The position numbers were made by a program, and so were the translations under genes. A stretch of DNA of 59,630 nucleotides, taken from assembly GCA_964553105.1 (NCBI GenBank), contig CAZKJO010000007.1:1-59630 (forward strand), read 5' to 3'. The DNA is from Profundicola sp964553105 (lineage in GTDB: Bacteria > Bacteroidota > Bacteroidia > Flavobacteriales > Weeksellaceae). Below are positions 1 through 8,851 of the stretch, piece after piece. A model generated the notes under the pieces. It did no database searches and had not been told where the DNA came from. It saw only the letters and a program-made list of their open reading frames with translations. How positions within the stretch are numbered: the first letter of the stretch is position 1; each line of letters opens with the position of its first letter.

Positions 1-333
1 TCTAGGTATAAAAACCTTTCTATATTTCCCATTTTTTAACTTAAAAACCAATCCAAAAACGGACTTAATTTCAACAGCATCAACTTCCGAGAATTTTAAA
101 GTAGTTTGTTTCGAAAGCTTTGTAAAACTAAAGTAAAGCAGGTAAACGTTTAATAAAGCAAACACCAACCATACCCATTTCAGAATATCTTCTTGATAAT
201 TGAACAATAAGAAGAAAACTGCTGAATTCAAGACATTTAATCCAAAAACAAAGCGAATTAAATTCACCATATTCTTGTTCTGATCCTGAAAACGAATCTC
301 TTTCTTCTTATTGTCAATGACTAAATTTTGCAT
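1..333 (-). CDS. Partial small membrane protein, PH-like (3' end beyond window)
   Basis: An open frame of 111 codons begins with ATG at 333-331 and runs off the left edge without a stop. Residues about 24-43 and 52-70 are two hydrophobic helices. The part after them (KLKNGKYRKVF) looks like the start of a small soluble beta-rich domain, as in bacterial PH-like membrane proteins, but that is inference. Its ATG overlaps the hemE stop codon by one base (TAATG), so it is probably translationally coupled as the last visible gene of the hemD-hemE operon. The real length and function cannot be judged from the fragment. Confidence 0.7.
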   Translation of the reverse strand, partial: MQNLVIDNKKKEIRFQDQNKNMVNLIRFVFGLNVLNSAVFFLLFNYQEDILKWVWLVFALLNVYLLYFSFTKLSKQTTLKFSEVDAVEIKSVFGLVFKLKNGKYRKVFIPR

Positions 334-1358
334 TACTTCTTGTAGTTAACTACGGCTTCTATAAAGGCACTTGCATTTTCAACCGGTATGTTGGGTAGAA
401 TTCCATGTCCTAAATTCGCAATGTATTTGGTCGTTCCAAACTCGTCGATCATTTCTTTCACCATTTTCTGAATCGTTTCTGGTGGAGAAAGCAATCGAGA
501 TGGATCGAAGTTACCTTGAAGTGTAATTCTATTTTTGGTCATTTCGCGTGCTACAGAAGGCTTAATCGTCCAATCCACACCCAACGCCGAAGCATTTGAC
601 TGGCTCATTTCGTCCAACGCATACCAACATCCTTTAGCAAAAACTACTACCGGAACTTGTTCGTATAAAGCATCCACGATTTGAGTTATGTAGGGATAAG
701 AAAATTCTTGATAATCCTTTGGCGATAGCATACCTCCCCAAGAGTCAAAAACTTGAATTACATCTGCTCCAGAATTTATTTTCTCTTTTAAGTAAATAAT
801 AGTGGAATCTGTAATTTTCTGCAATAATTCGTGTGCAGCTTTAGTTTCTGTATAGGCAAAGGCTTTTGCTTTGTCAAAATTCTTAGAACCTTGTCCTTGC
901 ACAGCATAACAGAAAATTGTCCAAGGTGAACCAGCGAATCCAATCAATGGAATTTCGTCGTTTAAGGCTTCCTTGGTGATTTTTAATGCATCGAAAACAT
1001 ATTTCAACTCATCATTTACATCACCCGTACGAAGTTTAGCCACATCTGCAGCAGAACGTACAGGATTATCTAACCATGGTCCAACACCAGGTCTCATTTC
1101 AAAAGGCAAGCCCATAGCTTGTGGAATCACCAAAATATCTGAGAAAATAATCGCGGCGTCGATAGGAAATCTACGAACAGGTTGCATCGTGATTTCAGCA
1201 GCCATATCTGGTGTTTGACAACGAGTGAAAAAGTCATATTTATCCTTTAACTCCATGAATTCAGGTAAGTAACGACCTGCTTGTCTCATCATCCAAACTG
1301 GCGGACGACTTACTTCTTCTCCACGTAAAGCTCTTAGCAATAAATCATTTTTCGGCAT
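333..1358 (-). CDS. hemE: Uroporphyrinogen decarboxylase
   Basis: This cytosolic heme-pathway enzyme removes four acetate carboxyls from uroporphyrinogen III to give coproporphyrinogen III. The 341-residue length is normal. The N-terminal family motif PVWMMRQAGRY is at residues 20-30, the FAGSPWTIFCYAVQG segment lies mid-protein, FDSWGG is present, and GHGILPNIPVEN is near the C-terminus. The gene overlaps hemD by 14 bp upstream and touches the partial membrane-protein gene downstream with a TAATG junction, so it belongs to a compact operon. The other heme genes hemL and hemH are scattered elsewhere in the window. Confidence 0.97.
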   Translation of the reverse strand: MPKNDLLLRALRGEEVSRPPVWMMRQAGRYLPEFMELKDKYDFFTRCQTPDMAAEITMQPVRRFPIDAAIIFSDILVIPQAMGLPFEMRPGVGPWLDNPVRSAADVAKLRTGDVNDELKYVFDALKITKEALNDEIPLIGFAGSPWTIFCYAVQGQGSKNFDKAKAFAYTETKAAHELLQKITDSTIIYLKEKINSGADVIQVFDSWGGMLSPKDYQEFSYPYITQIVDALYEQVPVVVFAKGCWYALDEMSQSNASALGVDWTIKPSVAREMTKNRITLQGNFDPSRLLSPPETIQKMVKEMIDEFGTTKYIANLGHGILPNIPVENASAFIEAVVNYKK

Positions 1359-2019
1359 TCAATCTTGTTTTTATAAATTGTATAAGCGAATCATTGTCCG
1401 GTCTATCCGGAAATTCAGCTTTTCTACCCATGCTTTCTTCTACAGCATCGGCAGTTGTTTTACCAATGGCAAAAATACGCCCTTTTTCGGCAATCCCATA
1501 TTGTTCTACAAAAGAATTTACCCCCGACGGACTGTAGAAGACATAAGCATCAAAATCGCCATCGATTTGAATGTTTCTATTGGTGGTTTCATAAGCAATA
1601 ATTTCATTGACTTCATGACCCAAAAATTTCAAAGATTCTGGGATGGTATCACGTCGAATTTGACTGCATAAAAAATTAAAACTCGCCTTTTCTTTAAAAT
1701 TATTTTTAATAAAATCGACTAATTCAACCGCATACAAGGCACAGTGCGCTACATGATAGCCAGCTTTTTCTAAAATTTCTTTAGATTTTTCACCAACAAT
1801 ATAAAATTGAGAAGAACGTGGCAAATCTTTAATCAAACGAGCTGATCTTACACTACTAAGAATAAAATTGGAGGTTGTTGCATCGATTTCCGGTTCAATT
1901 TGTGACCAATCATTTTCCCTTGTTTGAATAAAATCATGACTTTCGACATGAAAACCATCACCTAAGGCAGTTTTCAATTCATCCACCGGAAATTCTTTGG
2001 TAAATAAAATCCGTTTCAT
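1345..2019 (-). CDS. hemD: Uroporphyrinogen-III synthase
   Basis: HemD cyclises hydroxymethylbilane to uroporphyrinogen III, the substrate of HemE encoded immediately downstream. The 224-residue protein has the family's two-domain length. The recognisable C-terminal part contains YVFYSPSGVNSF followed by FAIGKTTADAVEE, the usual HemD signature in an otherwise poorly conserved family. It starts 2 bp after the lipoprotein stop and its 3' end overlaps hemE by 14 bp. No hemC is adjacent. The assignment rests on both motif and operon context. Confidence 0.93.
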   Translation of the reverse strand: MKRILFTKEFPVDELKTALGDGFHVESHDFIQTRENDWSQIEPEIDATTSNFILSSVRSARLIKDLPRSSQFYIVGEKSKEILEKAGYHVAHCALYAVELVDFIKNNFKEKASFNFLCSQIRRDTIPESLKFLGHEVNEIIAYETTNRNIQIDGDFDAYVFYSPSGVNSFVEQYGIAEKGRIFAIGKTTADAVEESMGRKAEFPDRPDNDSLIQFIKTRLNAEK

Positions 2020-2021
2020 GC

Positions 2022-2813
2022 TTACTCTATTGTGGATTCTAGACTTAAATTAATTGTCAATTTCTTAGCACTATCTTTAATAATCAAATCACCTCTTTTA
2101 ATAAATCCACTCTTGCGATCCATCAAATATTGTCCATTAATTATTCTTGAATCGTCTTGACCTTCGCCAGAATTAACTTGAATCACCACCTCTTCATCAG
2201 AGATTTTATCGACCGTATATTTAATTCCAACATCGCCAATACTCGCAACATTTTTATTCACTACCCAACTATCTCCTACTCCCATGGCTTCTACGGGAAA
2301 TGATACAAATTGACCATCCATCTCGAAGTTGGTATTATTTTCTACCTTTTCTTCTTCGTCGATTTTAACAGATCTCACTTGAGCTAAAGTATCTACACTC
2401 ATGATGGCTTTTTTACCTAAAAACTTTTCAAGTTCAGAGGTAAGTGCCGCTGGTAGGGAGTTTTCTTCACTTTGTGAGTCATATTTCACCTTTGCTCCCA
2501 TAATATTGGTCGTCATTCTAAATCTCTGAAAGTCGACATGACAAATATTTACAGAGTCTTCGACAGAAGCCACACGCATATTAAAATCAGCAATAAGCTC
2601 GGAATCTAAATTGGGCAAAATACCTTCTGGATTGATTTCAAACCTCATCATGGTCGAAGTTTTACTTCCCATTTCTGGTTTAAACCTTAATAAAATTTTA
2701 GCCTTTTCGGTAGATTGAATAGCATAATCAACGTGATCACCAAAAGAGTTAGCATCGTTTTTACAGGAAAGCACGAAAACTAAACTAAATAAGATTAAGC
2801 ATACATTTTTCAT
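2022..2813 (-). CDS. Lipoprotein, possibly DUF6263-like
   Basis: The protein has 263 residues. The N-terminus is a lipoprotein signal peptide with a lipobox ending VLSC (Cys17), so the mature protein is lipid-anchored. The rest is a soluble, beta-rich region with a phrase such as FPVEAMGVGDSWVV and a strand-rich end. This resembles the Bacteroidota DUF6263-type lipoproteins, whose function is unknown. It lies between mtgA (38 bp upstream) and hemD (2 bp downstream). I see no catalytic motif. Confidence 0.75.
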   Translation of the reverse strand: MKNVCLILFSLVFVLSCKNDANSFGDHVDYAIQSTEKAKILLRFKPEMGSKTSTMMRFEINPEGILPNLDSELIADFNMRVASVEDSVNICHVDFQRFRMTTNIMGAKVKYDSQSEENSLPAALTSELEKFLGKKAIMSVDTLAQVRSVKIDEEEKVENNTNFEMDGQFVSFPVEAMGVGDSWVVNKNVASIGDVGIKYTVDKISDEEVVIQVNSGEGQDDSRIINGQYLMDRKSGFIKRGDLIIKDSAKKLTINLSLESTIE

Positions 2814-2851
2814 CGATTTCCTTTTTAATTTTTAATAATACTAAGCTATAA

Positions 2852-3547
2852 TTATTTCTTTGACTCTATAATCTCGCTAAGTGCTGGATCTCCTTTTAAG
2901 TTTCTAACCTGTCGCTGAATCCATGTTCCTCTCCTTGATATATATCCACTTGGCGGATTTACATTATACTTTTTAGGGCTGGGTAAGGCTGCTACAATAT
3001 GAGAAATCTCTTGTTTACTCAAATCCTTAGCTGATTTTTTGTAATAATATTGTGCTGCTGCTTCCATCCCAAAAGTTCCTCTTCCCATTTCGGAGATATT
3101 AAGATAAATTTCTAGAATTCTATTTTTACTTAATGTTTTTTCTAAAGCAAAGGTACAATAAGCTTCTAAGCCTTTTCTGAGCCAACTTCTTTTTTGCCAT
3201 AAGAAGACATTTTTTGCTACTTGTTGAGAAATGGTACTTCCTCCGCGTAGTTTCTGACTGTCTTTATTTTCTAGATTTTTCTCTAAAGCCTTTTGAATTC
3301 CTTCGAAATCAAATCCACTGTGTACAGCAAATTTCTGATCCTCTGCCCCCACTAAAGCCCATTTGGCATATGTTGGGATTTCGTCACCTGAAATATAATC
3401 TCTGTTTAGCCCATATCCATCTATAACACTACTAATTTGTGTAATCGTAATTGGTGGATTAATGTAATTTAAGGCAATTCCATAAATCCATGGAAATACC
3501 AATAGGAAAGAAATGAACCTAAATATTTTTCTAAAAAGACTACCCAT
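2852..3547 (-). CDS. mtgA: Monofunctional peptidoglycan glycosyltransferase
   Basis: This membrane-anchored GT51 enzyme polymerises lipid II into glycan strands. There is one transmembrane helix at residues about 9-28. The first GT51 motif, AEDQKFAVHSGFD, follows with the presumed catalytic Glu69, then the second motif RGGSTISQQVAKNVFLW at 101-117 and KTLSKNRILEIYLNISEMG. At 231 residues it is the usual monofunctional length and has no transpeptidase domain. It sits 33 bp downstream of purD on the same strand and may be read through from it. Confidence 0.95.
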   Translation of the reverse strand: MGSLFRKIFRFISFLLVFPWIYGIALNYINPPITITQISSVIDGYGLNRDYISGDEIPTYAKWALVGAEDQKFAVHSGFDFEGIQKALEKNLENKDSQKLRGGSTISQQVAKNVFLWQKRSWLRKGLEAYCTFALEKTLSKNRILEIYLNISEMGRGTFGMEAAAQYYYKKSAKDLSKQEISHIVAALPSPKKYNVNPPSGYISRRGTWIQRQVRNLKGDPALSEIIESKK

Positions 3548-3580
3548 TCAATGTGTCTGCTATAACTTATTCGAAACTAC

Positions 3581-4819
3581 TTATACTTTACCAATATCTT
3601 CTCTAAAGTAAGCGTAATCGAAGTTAATTTTAGCGATATTTTCATAAGCACTCTTACGCGCTTGTTCTAGGTTATCTCCTATTCCAACTACATTTAATAC
3701 GCGTCCACCCGAAGTCACGATGGCATCTTCTGTTTTTTGAGCTCCTGCAATAAACAATGGAACATCTACCCTATCCAGACCTTTAATTTCAAAACCTTTG
3801 TCGTAATTTAATGGATATCCACCACTCGCTAAAACCACACAACAAGTATGTTGATTTTTCCAACTTACTTCAAAAGATTCACCGTTTACTGCTTTTTCAA
3901 TAATCTCTAATAAATCACTGCTCATTAATGGCAAAACAGCTTCTGTTTCTGGATCCCCAAAACGAACATTATATTCCAATAAATAAACTCCACTTTCGTT
4001 CACCATTAAACCAAAGAAAATAACTCCAGCAAAGTCTAATCCATCTGCAACTAATCCTTTTTGAGTTGGTTCTAATATATCTTTTTTAAATGCTTCAAAG
4101 TGAGCATCTGTAAATGAAGGATTTGGAGCCACAACTCCCATTCCACCTGTATTTAAGCCCGTTTCGCCTTCGCCAATTTTCTTGTGATCTTTGGCTGATA
4201 TAAATGGAACGATTTCTTTTCCATTATAAATTGATAGAATCGAACATTCAAACCCTTCTAAAAATTGCTCAATCACTACTTGAGTCCCTGCATCACCAAA
4301 GGTTTTATCGTTCATCATATCACGAATCACCTCTTGGCCCTCGTCATTATTCTGAACAATCACAACACCTTTACCAGCCGCTAATCCACTGGCTTTAATT
4401 ACAACTGGAAATTCTTCTATTGTATTTAAGTAATCTCTCGCGTCAACAAAATGCCTGAAAGATTTAGCAAAAGCAGTTTTAACACCATGCTTTTCCATAA
4501 AATCTTTCGCAAAAACTTTACTTCCTTCTAGCTCTGCCGCTTTCTGATTAGGACCAAATATCTTTAAACCTTCAGCTTCAAAAATATCAACGATACCGTC
4601 CACTAATTCCATTTCTGGCCCAACTATCGTAAAGTCTATTTTGTTGTTTTTAGCAAAGTCCTTTAATTCCTCTAAATCAGAAATACCAATATTTTCTCCA
4701 ATTTTTGCCGTTCCAGCATTTCCCACAGAGAAAAACAGTTCAACAGATGGATTATCTTGTTTAATTTTCCATCCAATGGCATGTTCACGTCCTCCAGAGC
4801 CTACAATTAGTACTTTCAT
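3581..4819 (-). CDS. purD: Phosphoribosylamine-glycine ligase
   Basis: PurD is the second step of purine synthesis, joining glycine to phosphoribosylamine with ATP. The 412-residue protein begins with the family signature VGSGGREHAIGWK. It contains the ATP-grasp glycine-rich segment VVIKASGLAAGKGVV, the GGMGVVAPNP motif, LEYNVRFGDPETEAVLP and the C-terminal SGGRVLNVVGIG. The upstream DNA holds the TGAATAA repeats that border the four-helix-bundle gene, and purH lies beyond, so the two purine genes are close but separated by that cassette. Confidence 0.97.
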   Translation of the reverse strand: MKVLIVGSGGREHAIGWKIKQDNPSVELFFSVGNAGTAKIGENIGISDLEELKDFAKNNKIDFTIVGPEMELVDGIVDIFEAEGLKIFGPNQKAAELEGSKVFAKDFMEKHGVKTAFAKSFRHFVDARDYLNTIEEFPVVIKASGLAAGKGVVIVQNNDEGQEVIRDMMNDKTFGDAGTQVVIEQFLEGFECSILSIYNGKEIVPFISAKDHKKIGEGETGLNTGGMGVVAPNPSFTDAHFEAFKKDILEPTQKGLVADGLDFAGVIFFGLMVNESGVYLLEYNVRFGDPETEAVLPLMSSDLLEIIEKAVNGESFEVSWKNQHTCCVVLASGGYPLNYDKGFEIKGLDRVDVPLFIAGAQKTEDAIVTSGGRVLNVVGIGDNLEQARKSAYENIAKINFDYAYFREDIGKV

Positions 4820-4836
4820 ATAATTTAAATTTAAAA

Positions 4837-4857
4837 TGAATAATGAATAATGAATAG
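4837..4857. repeat. Three tandem TGAATAA-type units beside the four-helix-bundle gene
   Basis: Three 7-bp units (TGAATAA, TGAATAA, TGAATAG) lie just 3' of the four-helix-bundle gene. Their reverse complement TTATTCA recurs on the other side of that gene (5251-5301), so the gene is bracketed by imperfect inverted repeats. Confidence 0.7.
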
Positions 4858-4870
4858 TTTTTAAAATTCT

Positions 4871-5227
4871 TTATTCAATTTTTAATCTCGATTTTGTTGT
4901 TTTAATTGAACTGATCAACATAGCTATAAGCTCATTATTTTGAGAAATTAAATTTTGATGCTTTTCACCTGTAATATAACTTGAGTCTTTCAATAAATCC
5001 AACCAATATGCATTTTCGTTAGCTTCTTTGAGAGCAACACTTAACTTATTAATAAAGTCCTTTTTCGATTGAGCATATTCCGACTCTCTTATATTTGCGC
5101 CTATAGAAGTTCCACTTCTCATAAGCTGTCGACTTAATATAAATTCATTTCTTTCCTGAAGAGACTTTGTTATAACTACTATCTCCAAGGCAAATTTATA
5201 GCTTTTATCCCTTAAGACATTTTTCAC
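4871..5227 (-). CDS. Four-helix-bundle protein (23S rRNA intervening-sequence protein family)
   Basis: This 118-residue, all-helical protein has the family hallmarks DKSYKFALEIV near the N-terminus, LMRSGTSIGANIRES and then SKKDFINKLSVALKEANENAYWL. Members were first found inside 23S rRNA intervening sequences, and related folds occur as accessory Avd proteins of retroelements; their cellular role is uncertain. The start chosen is GTG at 5227, because the nearby ATG at 5231 is out of frame. The gene stands alone between purD and purH, and repeats (4837-4857 and 5251-5301) bracket it. That suggests a transposable or duplicable cassette, although no transposase is present. Confidence 0.88.
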   Translation of the reverse strand: MKNVLRDKSYKFALEIVVITKSLQERNEFILSRQLMRSGTSIGANIRESEYAQSKKDFINKLSVALKEANENAYWLDLLKDSSYITGEKHQNLISQNNELIAMLISSIKTTKSRLKIE

Positions 5228-5250
5228 GCATATAAATTTTAAATATTATT

Positions 5251-5301
5251 CACTCTTCATTATTCAATAATCATTCTTCACTTTTCACTCTTCATTATTC
5301 A
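5251..5301. repeat. Direct repeat CACTCTTCATTATTCA, two copies
   Basis: A perfect 16-bp unit occurs at 5251-5266 and again at 5286-5301, with related TTC-rich sequence between. Each copy ends in TTATTCA, the reverse complement of the TGAATAA units at 4837-4857. The region is upstream of the four-helix-bundle gene and downstream of purH. Confidence 0.75.
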
Positions 5302-5316
5302 CTTAAAATAGGTTTT

Positions 5317-6828
5317 TTAGTGCAAGAAATGACGCATTCCTGTTGTTACCATAGCAATTCCATGTTCATTGGCTGCATCAATACTTTCTTGATCTCTCAT
5401 ACTTCCACCTGGTTGGATGATGGCTGTAATTCCTTTTTCAGCAGCAAAATCAACCACATCTCTGAATGGGAAGAAAGCATCTGAAGCTAAAACTAAACCT
5501 TCTGTTTCTTTTTCCATAGCACGCTCAATCGCTTGTTGAGCTGCCCAAATACGGTTAGTTTCTCCAGTTCCTACCCCTAAAGCTTGTTTGTCTTTAGCAA
5601 CTACAATCGCGTTACTCTTAACATGCTTAATTACCTTCATCGCAAAATCTAAATCAGATAACTGTTCTTGTGTGGGTGCTTTTTCTGTTACTGTTTTTAA
5701 ATTATCTGAGATTTGTAAATCTGCATCCTGTACAAGTAAACCACCATCTACTTGTACCATGTGCATTTGGTCACCTAAATCTGAATTGATTTTAATAACT
5801 CTTAAATTCTTTTTATTCTTAAATACCTCTAGCGCATCTACATCAAATTCTGGTGCAACAACGATTTCTAAGAAAATCTCGTTACATTTTTCTGCTGTTG
5901 CTTTGTCTACTTTTTTGTTGAATGCTACAATTCCGCCAAAGATTGAAATCGGATCACAATCGTGAGCTTTTTGATATGCATCTAATAAGTTTTCAGAGAT
6001 AGCAACGCCACAAGGTGTCGAGTGCTTAACTGCACAACAAGCCGTTTGCTCAAACTCACAAACCACTTTCCAAGCTAAGTCTAAATCTCTAATATTATTG
6101 AAAGACATTTCTTTTCCTTGCAATTGCTCGAAATCTTTCAGCGCTCCAGAATTGGTAGTTTCTGTGTAGTAAGCAGCACTCTGGTGAGGGTTTTCACCAT
6201 AACGAAGATCCATATTTTTCTTATAAGAAATCGTGTAATATGGAGGGAATTTATCTTCTAATAATTTCTGCGAAATAGCTGCATCATAAGCTGAAGTCAA
6301 GTTAAATACTTTTCCAGCTAAAGCTTTTCTTGTTTCAAAACTAGTTTCACCATCTTTTTCCATTTCTGATTTAACTAATTCATAATCCGCAGGATCAGAA
6401 ACTACAGTAACATCAAAAAATGATTTAGCCGAAGCACGCAACATGGTGGGGCCACCTATGTCAATAAATTCAGCTAATTCGCTTAATTCTAATTCTTTTT
6501 GAGCATTCTCAAAGAAAGGATAAAGGTTTACAACTACCATATCAATGGTATCAATTCCTTTTTCTTCTAGCGTTTTCATATCATTCTCATTCGAACGTCT
6601 CGCTAGAATACCACCATGAACATTTGGGTGAAGTGTTTTTACTCTACCGTCTAATATTTCTGGGAAATTAGTTACGGTATTAACTTCTTTTACATCAACA
6701 CCATTATCAACAAGGTGCTTGAATGTTCCACCAGTTGAAATAAGTCTGTAATTTTTGCTTTGAAGAAACTTTGCGAATTCAGCGATTCCTGTTTTATCGG
6801 ATACGCTGAGAAGGGCTGTTTTTTGCAT
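5317..6828 (-). CDS. purH: Bifunctional AICAR transformylase / IMP cyclohydrolase
   Basis: PurH catalyses the last two steps of IMP synthesis. I start it at ATG 6828 (503 residues, MQKTALLSVSDKTGI), because the family begins there; a 28-residue upstream extension is open but unlike any family member. The N-terminal MGS-like cyclohydrolase domain shows LISTGGTFKHL and GRVKTLHPNVHGGIL. The C-terminal transformylase domain shows LRYGENPHQSAA, CAVKHSTPCGVA, VKSNAIVVAKD and the ending GIAMVTTGMRHFLH. A TAAATTTA box lies about 55 bp upstream of the ATG. Confidence 0.97.
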   Translation of the reverse strand: MQKTALLSVSDKTGIAEFAKFLQSKNYRLISTGGTFKHLVDNGVDVKEVNTVTNFPEILDGRVKTLHPNVHGGILARRSNENDMKTLEEKGIDTIDMVVVNLYPFFENAQKELELSELAEFIDIGGPTMLRASAKSFFDVTVVSDPADYELVKSEMEKDGETSFETRKALAGKVFNLTSAYDAAISQKLLEDKFPPYYTISYKKNMDLRYGENPHQSAAYYTETTNSGALKDFEQLQGKEMSFNNIRDLDLAWKVVCEFEQTACCAVKHSTPCGVAISENLLDAYQKAHDCDPISIFGGIVAFNKKVDKATAEKCNEIFLEIVVAPEFDVDALEVFKNKKNLRVIKINSDLGDQMHMVQVDGGLLVQDADLQISDNLKTVTEKAPTQEQLSDLDFAMKVIKHVKSNAIVVAKDKQALGVGTGETNRIWAAQQAIERAMEKETEGLVLASDAFFPFRDVVDFAAEKGITAIIQPGGSMRDQESIDAANEHGIAMVTTGMRHFLH

Positions 6829-6914
6829 GAAATGAGGTTTGCTTAAAATATTATTTTTAAAGCACGTAAATTTACGAAATATATATCTTAATTTATTCCA
6901 ATAATTCAGCATTT

Positions 6915-7808
6915 ATGAAACAAATCATGATTCCAGCTTGTCCAATCCAATCGATTTCGACTCAATATGCAGTGCAATGGGACGTGTTAAGAGAGGATTT
7001 AAATCATCCGCTGATTCAAGGAAATAAATTCAGAAAATTAAAATATAATTTAATTAAGGCTCAAAAGTTAAACATTGATACATTACTAACTTTTGGTGGA
7101 GCTTATTCTAATCATATTCATGCCACGGCCGCTGCAGCTAAAGCATTTGGATTTAAAAGCATTGGCATTATTCGGGGCGAGGAATTAGCGAATAAAGAGT
7201 TAAACCCAACCCTAAAGGATGCCCAAGACATGGGAATGGAGTTAAAATTTATTAGCAGATCTGAATATCGGGATTTAACTCAAAACCAAAATTATCATCA
7301 TCTGCAAGAGCAATTTCCTAATACTTATATATTACCAGAAGGAGGAAGTAATGAATTAGCTGTAAAAGGTTGTGAAGAAATTTTAGATGAACGCACATCT
7401 GCATATGATTTTATTTGTGTGCCTATGGGAACAGCAGGAACTATTTCAGGGATAATTCGTTCGGCAAAACCTCATCAAAAAGTCTTAGGGTTTCCTGCAT
7501 TAAAGGGAGCTGATTTCTTAAAGGAAAGCATAGAAAGTTATACAAATCATACGCATTATGAAATTATTAACGCATATCATTTCGGTGGTTACGCTAAATT
7601 TACTGATGATTTGATTAAATTTGTGCACAATTTTAGCGCAGAAAGCCAGATTCCCGTAGAACCTATATATACCGGCAAGATGTTTTATGGCATTTTGGAT
7701 TTGATTGAAAATGATTATTTTCCGGAGAATTCAAAAATATTAGCCATTCATACCGGTGGACTCCAAGGGATTGAAGGTTTTAATAAAGCGCACAAACAAT
7801 TTATTTGA
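6915..7808 (+). CDS. ACC deaminase / D-cysteine desulfhydrase family PLP enzyme
   Basis: This 297-residue fold-type II PLP enzyme has the PLP lysine motif GNKFRKLKYNL (Lys38). It also has the substrate-loop sequence TFGGAYSNHIHATAAAAKAFG, the phosphate-binding PMGTAGTISGI and a C-terminal AIHTGGLQGIEGF. Flavobacterial members are usually annotated as 1-aminocyclopropane-1-carboxylate deaminase or D-cysteine desulfhydrase. The motifs do not separate the two activities, and most such proteins of bacteria without plant hosts are probably desulfhydrases. It is divergent from purH. Confidence 0.9.
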   Translation: MKQIMIPACPIQSISTQYAVQWDVLREDLNHPLIQGNKFRKLKYNLIKAQKLNIDTLLTFGGAYSNHIHATAAAAKAFGFKSIGIIRGEELANKELNPTLKDAQDMGMELKFISRSEYRDLTQNQNYHHLQEQFPNTYILPEGGSNELAVKGCEEILDERTSAYDFICVPMGTAGTISGIIRSAKPHQKVLGFPALKGADFLKESIESYTNHTHYEIINAYHFGGYAKFTDDLIKFVHNFSAESQIPVEPIYTGKMFYGILDLIENDYFPENSKILAIHTGGLQGIEGFNKAHKQFI

Positions 7809-7822
7809 TATTAAATTTAAAC

Positions 7823-8851
7823 ATGAGGAAACTATTTTTAGTCTTGTTAGTTTTGGGCGTAACAATCCAAGCTCAATCTGATCGAGAAGTTGAATACGTT
7901 CAAAAACACGCTTATTTGGCAGTTCAAGAAATGGAAATCTATAAAATTCCAGCTAGTATTACTTTAGCTCAAGGAATTTTAGAAACAGGCGGCGGACAAT
8001 CTCGACTAGCTGAACAAGCCAAAAATCACTTTGGTATTAAATGTAAAAAAGAATGGACGGGTGAAACCATTACCCACGATGACGATGCGATTGGAGAATG
8101 TTTTAGAAAATATAATTCTGTACAAGAAAGCTATAGAGACCACTCTAAATTCTTAGCAGAAAGACCTTTTTATAAAAAGTTATTCGACCTTAAGTTAACG
8201 GATTACAAAGGTTGGGCACACGGACTTAAAAAAGCTGGTTATGCAACTAATCCTAGATATGGCTATATTTTAATTTCTAAAATTGAAAACCTAAATTTAC
8301 AAGAATTCGATAAAATAGGAAAAACAGATGTTTATGATAAATTGGTTTCGCTTTATGGTCCGGTTGACCGCAAATTAGTAGATCCTTTATATAAAGAAGA
8401 GGTAATGGTTGCATCTACTCCAGAACCAAATAAAAAACCAGTTGTATCTGAACCAAAAACCAAAACAATGGAAGTTCCTAAACGTGAAATCAGCCCTAGA
8501 GCAAGAGTTAAAAGACATCCAATTGGTAAGGAGTATATCGTTGTTAATCAAGGTGAGACCTTAAGCCAAATAGCTAAAACTTATGAGACTGATGTTGATA
8601 AGTTAATGAAATACAATGAACTGAATAGACCTGAAGATTTAAGAACAGACCAACTATTATTCTTTGCAAAAAAGAAAAATAGAGGTGCTAAAAAATATTA
8701 CAAGGTTCAAAACAGTGAAAGCATGTACGTAATTTCACAAAAAACAGGAATCAAATTAAATCAATTGCTACGCAGAAATAGAGTTGACGAGAGCTATAAA
8801 CCAGCTATTGGAGAAACTTTATATTTACGTGGAAGAAAACCAAGAAAATAA
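7823..8851 (+). CDS. Glucosaminidase (GH73-like) with two LysM domains
   Basis: This is a peptidoglycan hydrolase of 342 residues. I start it at ATG 7823, where a clear signal peptide (MRKLFLVLLVLGVTIQAQS) begins, rather than at a TTG 18 bp upstream. The N-terminal FlgJ-like glucosaminidase domain has the catalytic glutamate region LAQGILETGGGQSRLA followed by NHFGIKC. A basic, proline-rich linker follows, then two LysM repeats (KEYIVVNQGETLSQIAKTY and YYKVQNSESMYVISQKTG) that bind cell-wall glycan. Its stop overlaps the hemL ATG by one base (TAATG). Confidence 0.93.
   Translation: MRKLFLVLLVLGVTIQAQSDREVEYVQKHAYLAVQEMEIYKIPASITLAQGILETGGGQSRLAEQAKNHFGIKCKKEWTGETITHDDDAIGECFRKYNSVQESYRDHSKFLAERPFYKKLFDLKLTDYKGWAHGLKKAGYATNPRYGYILISKIENLNLQEFDKIGKTDVYDKLVSLYGPVDRKLVDPLYKEEVMVASTPEPNKKPVVSEPKTKTMEVPKREISPRARVKRHPIGKEYIVVNQGETLSQIAKTYETDVDKLMKYNELNRPEDLRTDQLLFFAKKKNRGAKKYYKVQNSESMYVISQKTGIKLNQLLRRNRVDESYKPAIGETLYLRGRKPRK

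Noticed and set aside
5588..5965. 125-codon plus-strand frame opposite purH
   Set aside because: It is antisense to a conserved enzyme and its composition reflects the complementary frame; no domain or start context is visible.
6829..6912. 28-residue N-terminal extension of purH
   Set aside because: No relative has it, the family start is at 6828, and the extension is rich in AT-biased residues typical of non-coding DNA.
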